From the NCBI RefSeq assembly GCF_001889005.1, contig NZ_CP018153.1, forward strand, positions 514,001 to 578,000: a DNA stretch of 64,000 nt, written 5' to 3'. Below are positions 46,201 through 54,812 of the stretch, one piece after another (position 1 is the stretch's first letter; each line of letters begins with the position of its first letter). The notes beneath the pieces are model-generated. The model was not told where the DNA came from and did no database searches. It was given only the letters and a program-made list of their open reading frames with translations. Source of the stretch: Christiangramia salexigens. GTDB lineage: Bacteria; Bacteroidota; Bacteroidia; Flavobacteriales; Flavobacteriaceae. The position numbers and the translations under genes were made by a program.

Positions 46201-46439
46201 GGCGAATGGATACGTTGAATTTCTTTTAAGGCTTCTTCCTGGGCAGCTGGCGGAACGGTTGGGTTGATTCTTCTCACTGCCTCAGACAAGCGATGGGTGA
46301 GCAAGGTTTCTTCATATGTATTACGCTCAGGTTTTTCACCATCATGAGCAATGCTTGGAGCATAGATGTACTCATAGCCCAAATTCTCCAAAAGTTTGAT
46401 TGCAAAATCTTCTATGCTATGTTCAGTTATTCTTGTCAT
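43215..46439 (-). CDS. hsdR: Type I restriction enzyme, restriction/translocase subunit
   Basis: The 1074-residue protein has an N-terminal PD-(D/E)xK nuclease with RPDVILFVNGIPLVVIELKN (Asp, Glu and Lys in place). A superfamily 2 helicase motor follows: Walker A VVWHTQGSGKSLSMVF, DEAH box VVLADEAHRTQYG, motif III YIGFTGTPIE and motif VI MQAIARVNRVYK. The helical C-terminus binds the methylase. Together with HsdM and HsdS it translocates and cuts unmodified DNA at a distance. It is last in hsdM-hsdS-abi-hsdR and overlaps the abi gene by 4 bp (ATGA). Confidence 0.96.
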   Translation of the reverse strand: MTRITEHSIEDFAIKLLENLGYEYIYAPSIAHDGEKPERNTYEETLLTHRLSEAVRRINPTVPPAAQEEALKEIQRIHSPELLTNNESFHRLLTEGVKISYQKDGQQRGDLVWLIDFNTPENNDFIAANQFTIVEDGVNKRPDVILFVNGIPLVVIELKNAADENATIKSAFRQIETYKAVIPSLFTYNAFTVISDGLEARAGTVSSGMSRFMAWKSEDGKEEASNLVSQMETLIKGMLNKETLLDLVRHFIVFEKSKKEDSKTGVTSISTVKKLAAYHQYYAVNRAVESAMRATGYTVEKKSINNTVMESPESYGLRGVKTQPKGDRRGGVVWHTQGSGKSLSMVFFTGKIVLALDNPTIVVITDRNDLDDQLYDTFASSKQLLRQDPKQIEDRKDLKEKLKVASGGVIFTTIQKFSPEDGNIYETLSERENIVVLADEAHRTQYGFKAKTVDEKDEHGNVIGKKTVYGFAKYMRDALPNATYIGFTGTPIESSDVNTPAVFGNYIDVYDIAQAVEDGATVRIYYESRLAKVNLTEEGKKLVEDLDEELDGDELTETQKAKAKWTQLEALIGSGNRVKNVANDIIQHFNQRQEVFEGKGMIVAMSRRIAADLYEEIINLKPEWHSDDLDKGVIKVVMTSSSSDGPKIAKHHTTKQQRRTLADRMKDPDDELKLVIVRDMWLTGFDAPSMHTLYIDKPMKGHNLMQAIARVNRVYKDKPGGLVVDYLGIASDLKKALSFYSDSGGKGDPTIAQEQAVQLVLEKLEVVSQMYEGFPYEDYFQADTGKKLSLILAAEEHILGLEDGKKRYINEVTALSKAYAIAVPHEQAMDVKEEVSFFQAVKARLAKFDGTGAGRTDEEIETTIRQVIDQALVSEQVIDVFDAAGIKKPDISILSEEFLMELKGMEHKNVALEVLRKLLNDEIKARSKRNLIKSKSLKEMLESSINKYHNKILTAAEVMDELIKLSKEIVNMDSEAKKLGLTDFEYAFYTAVANNHSATQLMQQEKLRELAVILTERVKQNASIDWTIKESVRAKLKVIIKRTLRQYGYPPDMQKLATETVLKQAEMIAKEITG

Positions 46440-47080
46440 TCTTCAGTTTCGGTATATGCTTTATATTCGTTTACATACGCTTGTTTATCTACGTTGAAAA
46501 GTATTTCACTTGCTGGATATGAGTAATCGCTCATTTTGAACTCTCCGTACGAATCGTCCCAATACTCATTGAAGTCATCAGCTTCCCAATAATCCAATGT
46601 ACCTTCTAGTTGTTCAGTAGCTTTTTTTTCTTTTTTGCTTTCATAATTGCGAATGATGAATACACAAACCGTTTCAACGGTGTCCATCAAAAAATCTTTA
46701 GTTAGTACATCTACTTTACTATTACGCTGTTTAATTTCTTCTAACGATTTACCGTGGGACGTTAAACCAATATCGTTTCTTAATTCGCCGACCTGCTGAG
46801 CTATAGTCGCCAAAGCTGATGAAACTTGATTGACTAAAGTGCCATTTGCGTATCCCATTGAAGAGAAACACTTTTTTAGAATACTATTCACAGATGGTTT
46901 TACACCTAATTCAACGCCATTTTTATCACAGATTTCTTTTCCAATACTTTCTAAAAGTGCTTTGGCATTTTCAAGGGAATGACTGAAATCTATTTCAATG
47001 TGGGTTTCTATGCGGTCTATGTAAGTTGATAAACCAGCCCAACTGCGATATTCTTCAATTGCAGTTTTGAGTTTATCCAT
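46436..47080 (-). CDS. Abortive-infection C-terminal-domain (Abi_C-like) protein inside the restriction operon
   Basis: The 214-residue protein has a middle region that matches the Abi_C-type fold. LENAKALLESIGKEICDKNG is followed by SVNSILKKCFSSMGYANGTL, then VGELRNDIGLTSHGKS with the RN...H pattern of the family. The C-terminal 70 residues are acidic with several Trp, Tyr and Glu. The family occurs in phage-exclusion proteins and near type I restriction genes. Here its start overlaps the end of hsdS by 8 bp and its end overlaps hsdR by 4 bp, so it is made together with the restriction system. The mechanism is unknown. Confidence 0.8.
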   Translation of the reverse strand: MDKLKTAIEEYRSWAGLSTYIDRIETHIEIDFSHSLENAKALLESIGKEICDKNGVELGVKPSVNSILKKCFSSMGYANGTLVNQVSSALATIAQQVGELRNDIGLTSHGKSLEEIKQRNSKVDVLTKDFLMDTVETVCVFIIRNYESKKEKKATEQLEGTLDYWEADDFNEYWDDSYGEFKMSDYSYPASEILFNVDKQAYVNEYKAYTETEE

Positions 47081-48296
47081 CTGTGTTAATGCTTATTTCG
47101 CCACCCATCAATTTTGGTAGAAGAGTATTTCTCAGTGCATCTAGTTTTTGTATCTGACCTAAATTGAATATCACTTTTTCATAGAGTGGTGCAAGTTGAT
47201 TAGAATACTCAACTATTTCTTGCTCGGTGATTGCAGGAAATTCGCAATTCTCTATTCCTGTGCCGCTAATGTTGGGCTGTGCACTTCCTGTAGCTGTGTT
47301 TTCTATGTAGTCTTTGCCGTAATCAGATTTTAAATGCAGATATGCTAAGAAGCGAGAACCATAATATTTCTCTTTGAATAGGCCAACTCGCTGATTTAAC
47401 CAAAGTTTGTAATCCGTCTTTGGAATTATCCCCATCTTACCAATTTTTGCCCCAGTCATGGCAAATAGTATATCGCCAGTTGATATAGAGAATTTTTCAT
47501 CCAGATTCTCAACCGTTTCATGACTCACAAAATCGGTAGTTTCAATATCTACAATACCGCCAGAAATATTTTTGATTTTCAAGACTCGGTCTTCGCCTAA
47601 ATCTTGGAAACTTTTGCTTTTAAAAGCGTATCCGTTTTGAAGGTCAATTAAATCACTTACTCTGCTTGTAAAATCACTTTCCTCAAACCAAGCATCATAA
47701 AGCGTCTCCGCCATTTGCTCAAGGGTTTGGTTTTGGCGGTACAGCAGGTCTATTTTATCATCTAAGCTGGAAAGAACTTCAGCAATAGACTTTTGTTCTT
47801 CAAAAGGAGGCAAGAAAACCAGCATATTGTGAATGTCCGCTTTGCCAACATTTTCCTGTGCCGACTGATTTTGATTAGCCATTATCTGGTAATATGTGTT
47901 TTCAGTCGTTAAGAAATAGTAGAAATAATCTTTCATTATTATTTTTTCATCGAGAGGAATGAAGTTACCAACGCGATAGTTCTGCAATACAACTTCATTA
48001 GACCTAAACCTTCCAATTTTACCTATCGTAGCGCCCGAAAGCGCCATCAAAATATCACCATTTTTAATGATGTTGTTTGTAAATGATTCAAGTCGAGATT
48101 CATCGATAAAACTACATGACGACAAATCAATGCTACCGTCACTTTTTATTTGTGTTATTTTAAAAACTTTAATTCCTGACTCTGTAAAATCATTTGTTCG
48201 GAACTGATATCCATGTTTTAACTCAGCGACCGAACTAAACTTTACAACCTGCCAATGGGCAGGGCAAGTGCCAATATCGGTTTCTTGCTTACTCAT
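47073..48296 (-). CDS. hsdS: Type I restriction system specificity subunit
   Basis: The 407-residue protein has two target-recognition halves of about 190 residues. Each begins with a pattern such as [18 protein letters not shown] or [18 protein letters not shown]. They are joined by the conserved spacer helix [17 protein letters not shown], and the chain ends with [17 protein letters not shown]. The two halves recognise the two parts of a bipartite site. It overlaps hsdM and abi by 8 bp at either end. The site itself cannot be read from sequence. Confidence 0.94.
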   Translation of the reverse strand: MSKQETDIGTCPAHWQVVKFSSVAELKHGYQFRTNDFTESGIKVFKITQIKSDGSIDLSSCSFIDESRLESFTNNIIKNGDILMALSGATIGKIGRFRSNEVVLQNYRVGNFIPLDEKIIMKDYFYYFLTTENTYYQIMANQNQSAQENVGKADIHNMLVFLPPFEEQKSIAEVLSSLDDKIDLLYRQNQTLEQMAETLYDAWFEESDFTSRVSDLIDLQNGYAFKSKSFQDLGEDRVLKIKNISGGIVDIETTDFVSHETVENLDEKFSISTGDILFAMTGAKIGKMGIIPKTDYKLWLNQRVGLFKEKYYGSRFLAYLHLKSDYGKDYIENTATGSAQPNISGTGIENCEFPAITEQEIVEYSNQLAPLYEKVIFNLGQIQKLDALRNTLLPKLMGGEISINTDG

Positions 48297-49836
48297 TCAT
48301 TTTCACTTTTTGCAGGTTAGTGGCAATTCGTTCGTTGAGTTCGGCTTCTTCTTTCAATTGGGCTTCAAACTCGGCTTTTAGGCTGGTAAAGCGTTCGGCA
48401 AAGTCAAAATCATCTTCTTCCTCTGCCAAGCCTACATAGCGGCCCGGGGTGAGTACATAGTCCAGCTCGGCTACCCGTTCTTTGTTGGCTGAAGCACAGA
48501 AGCCTTTTACATCTTCGTAATTTCCACTAGTATTTCGCCAATTGTGGTAGGTGCTGGTAATCTGGTCAATATCTTCCTGAGAAAGCACTTTGGTTCTGCG
48601 GTTAATCAAATGCCCCAAGTTGCGGGCATCAATAAAAAGAATTTCGCCTGTACGGTTTCGGAATTTCCCATTACTACGGTTACGGCTCATAAACCACAGT
48701 GAAGCAGGAATCTGAGTATTCAAAAACAACTTGGCAGGAAGGTTTACAATGCAGTCAATCAAATCGGCTTCCACAAGTTCTTTTCTGATGTCGCCTTCAC
48801 CGCCACTTTTAGAAGTCAAAGCTCCTTTTGCCAAAACAAAACCGGCTTGTCCGCTAGGTGCAAGATGATATAGGAAATGTTGAATCCATGCATAGTTGGC
48901 ATTGCTTGTAGGCGGTGTGCCGTATTTCCAGCGTCCATCTGTTCGCAGTAAATCACCGCTCCAATCGCTCACGTTAAATGGCGGGTTGGCAATGATATAA
49001 TCAGCTTTTAAGTCTGGATGGGCATCATTCAAAAATGAGCCTTCGTTGTTCCATTTCACTTGTGAGCTGTCGATCCCTCTAATGGCTAAATTCATTTTTG
49101 CCAGTCTCCAGGTAGTTTGGTTGCTTTCCTGTCCATAAATGGAAATATCATTGATTTTTCCTTGATGGCTAGTTACAAACTCTTCGGACTGCACGAACAT
49201 TCCGCCGGAGCCACAGCAGGGGTCAAATACCCTTCCTTTGTAGGGTTCGAGCATTTCTACCAAGAGTTCTACTACACTTCTTGGAGTATAGAATTGGCCA
49301 CCCTTTTTCCCCTCTGCCAATGCGAATTCACCAAGGAAATATTCAAAGACATGGCCAAGAATATCAGCACTCCGGGCTTTGGCATCCCCTAACGCAATGT
49401 TACCTATAAGGTCTATAAGTTCACCCAAACTTGTGGGGTCAAGATTTTGACGAGCATAGACTTTAGGTAAGACACCTTTTAAAGAAGGGTTTTCCTTTTC
49501 TATCATGTCCATAGCTTCATCAATAGATTTTCCTATAGTTGGTTGCTTAGCCTGAGAAAGGAGGTGAGACCAGCGAGCCTTTTCAGGTACAAAAAAGACA
49601 TTTTCCGCTTTATACTCTTCTTTATCCTCGGGATCTGCAAATTCGTATTCCCCATCAGTTGCGTCCAGCTTCTCATACAGCTCTTCAAAAGCATCTGATA
49701 TATATTTTAGGAAGATCAATCCAAGAACTACATGTTTATATTCTGCAGCATCAATATTTTTTCTCAGCTTGTCAGCTGATTTCCAAAGTTGTTTTTCTAA
49801 AGGCTCCTCTTTGACCTTTACTTTCTTTTTTGCCAT
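48289..49836 (-). CDS. hsdM: Type I restriction system methyltransferase subunit
   Basis: The 515-residue protein has the N-terminal HsdM helical domain ([20 protein letters not shown]), then the SAM-binding motif [12 protein letters not shown] after [18 protein letters not shown]. The catalytic motif IV is NPPF in [12 protein letters not shown], typical of N6-adenine methylation. It is the first gene of the operon. A 7-bp inverted repeat at 49871-49898 lies just upstream and could be a control site. Length matches the usual 500-530 residues. Confidence 0.96.
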   Translation of the reverse strand: MAKKKVKVKEEPLEKQLWKSADKLRKNIDAAEYKHVVLGLIFLKYISDAFEELYEKLDATDGEYEFADPEDKEEYKAENVFFVPEKARWSHLLSQAKQPTIGKSIDEAMDMIEKENPSLKGVLPKVYARQNLDPTSLGELIDLIGNIALGDAKARSADILGHVFEYFLGEFALAEGKKGGQFYTPRSVVELLVEMLEPYKGRVFDPCCGSGGMFVQSEEFVTSHQGKINDISIYGQESNQTTWRLAKMNLAIRGIDSSQVKWNNEGSFLNDAHPDLKADYIIANPPFNVSDWSGDLLRTDGRWKYGTPPTSNANYAWIQHFLYHLAPSGQAGFVLAKGALTSKSGGEGDIRKELVEADLIDCIVNLPAKLFLNTQIPASLWFMSRNRSNGKFRNRTGEILFIDARNLGHLINRRTKVLSQEDIDQITSTYHNWRNTSGNYEDVKGFCASANKERVAELDYVLTPGRYVGLAEEEDDFDFAERFTSLKAEFEAQLKEEAELNERIATNLQKVKMNE

Positions 49837-50145
49837 TTACTTTCTGGGTAGGTTTGATTAACTCTTTCTGTTGTTGGTTTCTTAGTTCTAGCCAACAACC
49901 GGGTTGGGAAGTTAAAAAACTTTTATGATTCTCGGGCAATTTTTCCTCAAGCTTTTAGCAAAACGGTCATGAGTGCAAAAAAAATGAATTTTAGTCTATA
50001 TGCGGAACGTTGAGATTGATATACTGCACTTAGAAGATTCAGGACAAATGAAAACCGAAAAATTTTGGGTATGGGGTTTTTCAGCTGAATTTCGTTCCTA
50101 AAGGTTCAGGTTTTTGAAGTGGTAATCTGAACCCAAGAATGGTAT
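49837..50145. other. Intergenic region upstream of the restriction operon
   Basis: No gene is seen. It should hold the hsdM promoter. Inverted repeats are TTGTTGG / CCAACAA (49871-49898) close to hsdM and GGTTCAG / CTGAACC (50103-50109 and 50127-50133) close to the end of the next gene. Confidence 0.5.
49871..49898. promoter_or_regulatory. Inverted repeat upstream of hsdM, candidate operator
   Basis: TTGTTGG and CCAACAA form a 7-bp inverted repeat with a 14-nt spacer, 35-62 bp before the hsdM start. Restriction operons are often tightly regulated on arrival in a new host, so a control site here would make sense. No control gene is identified. Confidence 0.35.
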
Positions 50146-51153
50146 CTATGTTTCAAGTTCTGATTTCCGAAAATTTCTCCAATCAAGCTTAATTAAAAAG
50201 TCTGCAATATCCTCCCCATTTTTCTTTGACTCTTCAGTAGCTAATTGCTCCAGGAGGTTAGAAACTTCGAAAGTCGTTGAAGGTATTTTAATTTGAAGCT
50301 CATCAGCTTTATTCTTCCAAAGTTTGAAAGATTTACCGTCTTCTGAAAGATCAGGAAAAAGAACTACTCTTCGGTGTTCTAGAACTTTACATTTGTTATA
50401 ATTCAAACTACTAAGGTTATAAACTGCCAACCAGAGTAAATTGCTTTCACAAGGCAGACCAAAATATAATGAAGCAATAATAGCTGTTTTAGGGGCTTCT
50501 ACAAGGCATACAGTATGCGAAGGGTATTTGTCTAATAAATGTTCGCCAAATAAACAGGAAACTTTCTTATCGTTCTTTAAATACATTTTCAGCCATCCAG
50601 GTTTCGGTTTGGAATTCCTATCATAATACTTTTCCAAAATAGAATGGAGGAAATCATTTTTCTTCCTATGGTTTTCCTCATCAAATAGGCTAACCTGTAT
50701 TGTTCTAACATTTCCTTTCCTGTCGATATAAGGAAAAGTAATAGCCCCCTTTCTATAACCATTACTAATGGTTCCCAGCTGATAAAGGTGAATGACCTCC
50801 TTTACAAACTTTCCAGGGAAAGGGTACTCTAATCTGTGAAACAAATTTTTAACAAAGACATTTCGATCATAGTTTTTAAACGTTTTTGCTAGAACTTCAT
50901 TTGGGATGAAAACATCAATTGGTGAGTTTTGGAAGGAAAAAAAAGCATCTTTCTTTATCCTTTTTAGCTTGGTTTGTTGACGTGGTTTACTATGATAGCC
51001 GCATTTAGCCTCCCTGTCGCATCTCCCAAAATGTTGGGGAAGAAGTTCATCAGTTTGTGAATCTAGGTAACGGACAAATCTTTTATGGTTACAGGCTGGA
51101 CATATATATTTTTTGCTGGACCTATCTAAACTGAACCTATACTTACTAGCCAT
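50146..51153 (-). CDS. Primase/Toprim-like element protein with zinc motif (DUF6371-type)
   Basis: The 335-residue protein starts with a Cys pattern KKYICPACNHKRFVRYLD and a second pair in GRCDREAKCGYHSK, a zinc ribbon as in DnaG/phage primases. The C-terminal half has VCLVEAPKTAIIASLYFG and VVLFPDLSEDG, in the order of the acidic motifs of a Toprim fold (Glu, then D-x-S). It resembles the DUF6371 proteins of Bacteroidota mobile elements. It would work with the RepA-like ATPase of the next gene upstream. The 9-bp repeat array at 51175-51236 lies directly ahead of its start. Confidence 0.72.
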   Translation of the reverse strand: MASKYRFSLDRSSKKYICPACNHKRFVRYLDSQTDELLPQHFGRCDREAKCGYHSKPRQQTKLKRIKKDAFFSFQNSPIDVFIPNEVLAKTFKNYDRNVFVKNLFHRLEYPFPGKFVKEVIHLYQLGTISNGYRKGAITFPYIDRKGNVRTIQVSLFDEENHRKKNDFLHSILEKYYDRNSKPKPGWLKMYLKNDKKVSCLFGEHLLDKYPSHTVCLVEAPKTAIIASLYFGLPCESNLLWLAVYNLSSLNYNKCKVLEHRRVVLFPDLSEDGKSFKLWKNKADELQIKIPSTTFEVSNLLEQLATEESKKNGEDIADFLIKLDWRNFRKSELET

Positions 51154-51174
51154 TCTAAAAAGATGCTTGAATTG

Positions 51175-51236
51175 TGTTCATGATGTTCACGATGTTCACC
51201 CATATTCCAGAGTGAACAGAGTGAACAGAGTGAACA
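51175..51236. repeat. Six-unit 9-bp repeat array forming an inverted repeat (iteron-like)
   Basis: Three copies of TGTTCA(C) at 51175, 51184 and 51193 are followed, after a 12-nt centre, by three copies of GTGAACA at 51212, 51221 and 51230. Each set has a 9-bp period and the two sets face each other, so the whole is a 62-bp near-palindrome. It lies between a RepA-like gene and a primase-like gene, where an origin or regulator array would be expected. A hairpin terminator is the alternative, but the exact 9-bp period favours a protein-binding array. Confidence 0.7.
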
Positions 51237-51246
51237 TTACCCGAGT

Positions 51247-52377
51247 TTAAAGTCTACAATACTTGTTTACTGAACCTAAAGAAATTCCCAGTTTGGCAGC
51301 AATCTCCCGTTGGGACATGCCATTTTGATTAAGAGCCTTTACCTCCTCAATTAATTTATCTCGGTCATCATCTGTAATTTGTTTTAGATGTTCTCCTTCA
51401 GAGGTAAACTTTATAAAGTCAAATTTTAAGAAGTTCTCCTGTTTAAGAATCTGAAAAGTTGCTACTTTTTCGGAATCGTAAACAATTTCGGTATTCCGAG
51501 CTTTAATTTGCTTGAGGTAACGAAGGTGTGTATCCTGATGGCTTTCTCCAATAGTAAAGCAGCTGTCTACAAAATTTATCAACATTTTGCTTCCCTGAAG
51601 ATCATTCCTGGTTATAGGCTTGCTAAGATCTCGTTTGGGGGTGTGGGCTAATGCAAGAAGTGATAAGTCATACTTACTTTTTAAGGCTTTTAGTTTTTTC
51701 ATCATCGGTAAAACATCCCTAGCCTTTTCATTCTCATGGTTGAGGTAAGTAATATTGTCAATGATTAAGATTTTAGCCTGAGTTTCGACGATACTTTTTT
51801 CCAGGGAGTCATTGAGATGTTCCTCAAAACCTTTGCCTTCAGGAATTTCAGCATCCGGGTTTATTTCCACTCGATTGAAGTTAGTGTCAAAGTTGAAGTG
51901 GTCTACTAAATATTCTCCATCTTCGGATTTTTTACTATACCGAATCTCGAACTGTTTAGAGGTGAGTTCAAAGTCGAAATAAAGAACTTGCTGTTTTTCC
52001 TGTTCTAGTTTAAAATTTCCTATAGCCAACCCCTTGCTTATACTATTGCCAATCTGTACCGCCAAAATGGATTTTCCTAGGTTGGTATCGGCAAAAAGAA
52101 TACAAAGTTCGTTAGTGTGCCAAAATTCACCAAAAAGCATCTTGGGGGGCTTTTGAGATTTGGCCTCAGTAAGCCAGTCATTAGCAGACTTGATTTTGAA
52201 GAATTGTCTGGAAAGCTCCTTAGCCTTAGAAGTATCTTCCATTTCTTTGATATGTTCTTTCCAAACTTCGGGGTTTGCCAGATCGCATATCTTGGATGGG
52301 TAGACTTCCTTACTATTAATTAAATGCTTATCTTGACTTGGCAAATTGTTAGGGCTGTTTTCGTGTTTATTTTCCAT
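51247..52377 (-). CDS. RepA-like AAA ATPase of the element
   Basis: The 376-residue protein has a RecA-type ATPase core: Walker A-like FADTNLGKSILAVQIGNS, Walker B region ILIIDNITYLNHENEKA and SLLALAHTPKRD with LQGSKMLINFVDSC, the pattern of hexameric RepA/RSF1010-type helicases. The last 30 residues hold a helix-turn-helix (MSQREIAAKLGISLGSVNKY), so it may bind DNA itself, perhaps the repeats next to it. It overlaps the HTH gene upstream by 11 bp. Confidence 0.82.
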   Translation of the reverse strand: MENKHENSPNNLPSQDKHLINSKEVYPSKICDLANPEVWKEHIKEMEDTSKAKELSRQFFKIKSANDWLTEAKSQKPPKMLFGEFWHTNELCILFADTNLGKSILAVQIGNSISKGLAIGNFKLEQEKQQVLYFDFELTSKQFEIRYSKKSEDGEYLVDHFNFDTNFNRVEINPDAEIPEGKGFEEHLNDSLEKSIVETQAKILIIDNITYLNHENEKARDVLPMMKKLKALKSKYDLSLLALAHTPKRDLSKPITRNDLQGSKMLINFVDSCFTIGESHQDTHLRYLKQIKARNTEIVYDSEKVATFQILKQENFLKFDFIKFTSEGEHLKQITDDDRDKLIEEVKALNQNGMSQREIAAKLGISLGSVNKYCRL

Positions 52378-52726
52378 GATTCAGCCCTTTTTCTAGATTC
52401 AACAAGTAAGTCTCAGCTTCTACTGCTAGTTCTTCTTCGGATTTCCTTTTACCCCTTTTTAAGTATTCCAATAGTTCCAGTTTGGAGAAATAGAGTCTTT
52501 TTCCTCGTTTCATTACAGGCAATTCACCTCTAGAAACTTTACTATACACTGTAGATAAAGTTAGGTGTAGGAATTTTGAAGCCTCCGAAACGGTTAGGAA
52601 TTCTTCTTTGTCTAGGTTACCATTTGGTTCTTTTTGAACTACCTTAAGAATGTTTGCTGTAACCTCATTAACAATTTTCTCGATAAGTTTGTCCGGATCG
52701 ATCGGACTTAATACGTAATTGTACAT
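52367..52726 (-). CDS. HTH_17/excisionase-type DNA-binding protein
   Basis: From the ATG at 52726 the protein is 119 residues. The DNA-binding part is FLTVSEASKFLHLTLSTVYS followed by KVSRGELPVMKRGKRLYFSK, a MerR-like winged helix seen in excisionases and replication regulators of Bacteroidota elements. The longer frame would start with TTG at 52756. It overlaps the RepA-like gene by 11 bp, so it may control that operon. Confidence 0.82.
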   Translation of the reverse strand: MYNYVLSPIDPDKLIEKIVNEVTANILKVVQKEPNGNLDKEEFLTVSEASKFLHLTLSTVYSKVSRGELPVMKRGKRLYFSKLELLEYLKRGKRKSEEELAVEAETYLLNLEKGLNHGK

Positions 52727-52783
52727 ATAGTCAACTTTTAAAATTATTGACAGCAATTACGTGGAGCGCTTAAATAGTTATTT

Positions 52784-52803
52784 AAAGGGCGACGCCCTTT
52801 TTT
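52784..52803. terminator. Terminator-like hairpin in the element
   Basis: AAAGGGC / GCCCTTT with a short GAC loop, followed by a T run on the plus strand. It lies between the HTH gene and the next gene to the right, and may separate their transcripts. Confidence 0.5.
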
Positions 52804-52809
52804 CGCCCT

Positions 52810-53601
52810 TTATAATTTTTTTTGATGTAAATATTCTTGTAAGAGTTCTGGGTTTTGGGTCAAAGATAAAATGGTTTCCTTCCATGAAGATCCCAATAAA
52901 TGCTTGAGACATTCTTCTCTATTAAGATCCTTCTTAATGACCTCATTAAAAACTTTATAAAACCTGTTGCCCTTTCCAGGTCCCATTCGTTGGTTTCCGA
53001 TCCGTTCTAATTCTTTTTTAGAACCCAGTGGAGGTATTTCACCCTTGGCGTAACAATCCAAAATATATGTTATTACAAAATCTCTTGTTTTAAATATTCT
53101 TTTCTTTCTACCGAGGTTCCCAGGTAGATAGTAGGTAATATAATGTTGGATGTCTTCAATTATTGACTGGCAGTAGAAAAATAAAATGGTGGGGTCTAAT
53201 TCAGTTATAAACAATTTGTGTGCAAAACTGAAATCTTTTGGACGATCAACCCACATAAAATTTTCATTATTAAAACTTCGCCAAATTTTGATGCGTCTAT
53301 ATTCATAGCAAGTTTTTAGTTCTTCCATTTCGTTTAACAAGGGGGTTATCTGCTTTTTAATAAATTGTTTACTGTCAAAGCAACCATGTTCTAATTCAAA
53401 TTTTGTCTTGCAATAGTGCATTAAGTTCAGTTTCTCCTCGTGGGTAGGTATATTGATTTGAACAATAGGCCAGAAAGTTCGTTTAATGAAAAGAAAATCT
53501 TCTTCCGATAAATTGTATTCCTGCCGGATGGTAACAAAATCTTTAAAATTCACATGAAAAAAAATCTCATAGAAATCTCGGGGTAGTCTAGGCTGGTTCA
53601 T
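52810..53601 (-). CDS. Element-encoded protein of unknown function, possibly RteC-like
   Basis: The 263-residue protein has no catalytic motif that I can name. The layout, with a central charged helical part (KKQITPLLNEMEELKTCYEY) and a C-terminal segment before TYILDCYAKGEIPPLGSKKE, is loosely like RteC-type regulators of Bacteroides conjugative elements, but the match is weak. It lies just after the integrase gene and in the same direction, so it probably serves the element's mobility or control. Confidence 0.5.
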   Translation of the reverse strand: MNQPRLPRDFYEIFFHVNFKDFVTIRQEYNLSEEDFLFIKRTFWPIVQINIPTHEEKLNLMHYCKTKFELEHGCFDSKQFIKKQITPLLNEMEELKTCYEYRRIKIWRSFNNENFMWVDRPKDFSFAHKLFITELDPTILFFYCQSIIEDIQHYITYYLPGNLGRKKRIFKTRDFVITYILDCYAKGEIPPLGSKKELERIGNQRMGPGKGNRFYKVFNEVIKKDLNREECLKHLLGSSWKETILSLTQNPELLQEYLHQKKL

Positions 53602-53628
53602 TTAGGGGGTGTTAAAATCGCAGTTAGA

Positions 53629-54783
53629 TTAGAAGTTTAACTTTATTTTTTCTGACGCCTGTCTTTTCTCTTCATTAACAATTTTAGCATACACCTGGGT
53701 GGTCTTTATATTCTTATGACCAAGAAGCTTTGAGATAGTGTACAGGTCAGTTCCCTTAGTAAGATGTAACGTCGCGTAGGTATGTCGAAAGCAATGGAAA
53801 GTTATTTTTCTTTCTATACCAGCCTTTTTCACCCAATCAGCCAAATGTTTGTTTTGATAGGCTGAATATTTCAAACCTTTAAAAACAAAATGGGAACCAG
53901 GCATCCTCTTAGGATTCTTATCTCCATCGGTAAGGAAATATGCCTGTTTCCCAATTGGATGGTGTTCTATCCTCTTAGTCTTCTTCTGTTTAAATTTCAA
54001 GGTATAACCATCCCCCTGAATATACATTATTTCTTGCCACTTCAATTTCTGAATATCCGAAAACCTAAGACCTGTTAATGCAGAAAACAAGGCAGCCCGT
54101 TTTAGGATAGGAACCTTACAATCAGTTTCCACCAACCTGTTCAGCTCTTCCAGTGTAAGGTATTCCCTAGTGGTATCTTCAGGTTCAATAGCCCTAATTT
54201 TAGCATGCAAATTTTCTTGAATATAGCCATCCTTATATGCTTGTTTAAGTGTTGCCTTGACCTTATTAAAATATGAAACAGCAGTATTTCGGGCTATAAT
54301 ACGTTTTGTACTGCGCCTACTTTTAGCTGAAAGTAAAAAGGTCTTGAAGTTCTCAAAATAACCTTCATTGAGTTGGTTGAACTTAAGGTCTCGACCGGCG
54401 AATTGCTTCAAATAACTGTATGCGGAAAGCCAAATGTTTCGATTAGAACCATATTTTTTATCGGACTGTTCTAAAAAATAGGTTAAGAAGCTTTGGTTGC
54501 CAATTTCTTTACGACGAATTTGTTCCCGCTCAAAGTCACTATATATTTCCGGTTTGTTCAGTTGGTTTTCCCTTCTTTGCCGGATACTATTTGCAATTAT
54601 GAGTTTTTCTTTATTGTACTGTTTATCCATCAAAGTCTTAGGCTTCTCAATGATATAAAGTTTCAAGAATTGTCTCCTGGTTGGTTTACGTGTGGTCGGG
54701 TTTTCGATGGGGGGATAAAAATCCAAATAAAGGCTTCTCCTTCCTTTTGAGATTTTTTTGGACCTTAAACTTACTTTTATCAT
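53629..54783 (-). CDS. int: Tyrosine-type site-specific integrase
   Basis: The 384-residue protein has the plan of Bacteroidota integrases: an N-terminal arm-binding domain, a SAM-like core-binding domain (about residues 110-200), and the catalytic domain. Catalytic residues are visible as Arg in LTGLRFSDIQKLKW, His-x-x-Arg in HCFRHTYATLHL, a later His in LLGHKNIKTT and the nucleophile Tyr in QVYAKIV. It would join the element to the mnmE 3' end through the 19-bp core. Placement next to the right attachment site is typical. Confidence 0.95.
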   Translation of the reverse strand: MIKVSLRSKKISKGRRSLYLDFYPPIENPTTRKPTRRQFLKLYIIEKPKTLMDKQYNKEKLIIANSIRQRRENQLNKPEIYSDFEREQIRRKEIGNQSFLTYFLEQSDKKYGSNRNIWLSAYSYLKQFAGRDLKFNQLNEGYFENFKTFLLSAKSRRSTKRIIARNTAVSYFNKVKATLKQAYKDGYIQENLHAKIRAIEPEDTTREYLTLEELNRLVETDCKVPILKRAALFSALTGLRFSDIQKLKWQEIMYIQGDGYTLKFKQKKTKRIEHHPIGKQAYFLTDGDKNPKRMPGSHFVFKGLKYSAYQNKHLADWVKKAGIERKITFHCFRHTYATLHLTKGTDLYTISKLLGHKNIKTTQVYAKIVNEEKRQASEKIKLNF

Positions 54784-54812
54784 GACACAAAATTTTGACC
54801 GCGAAAAGACTA

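Noticed and set aside
51175..51236. Possible CRISPR array
   Set aside because: The units are only 7-9 bp with 2-3 bp between them, some on the opposite strand, and no cas genes are present. They are better seen as protein-binding repeats.
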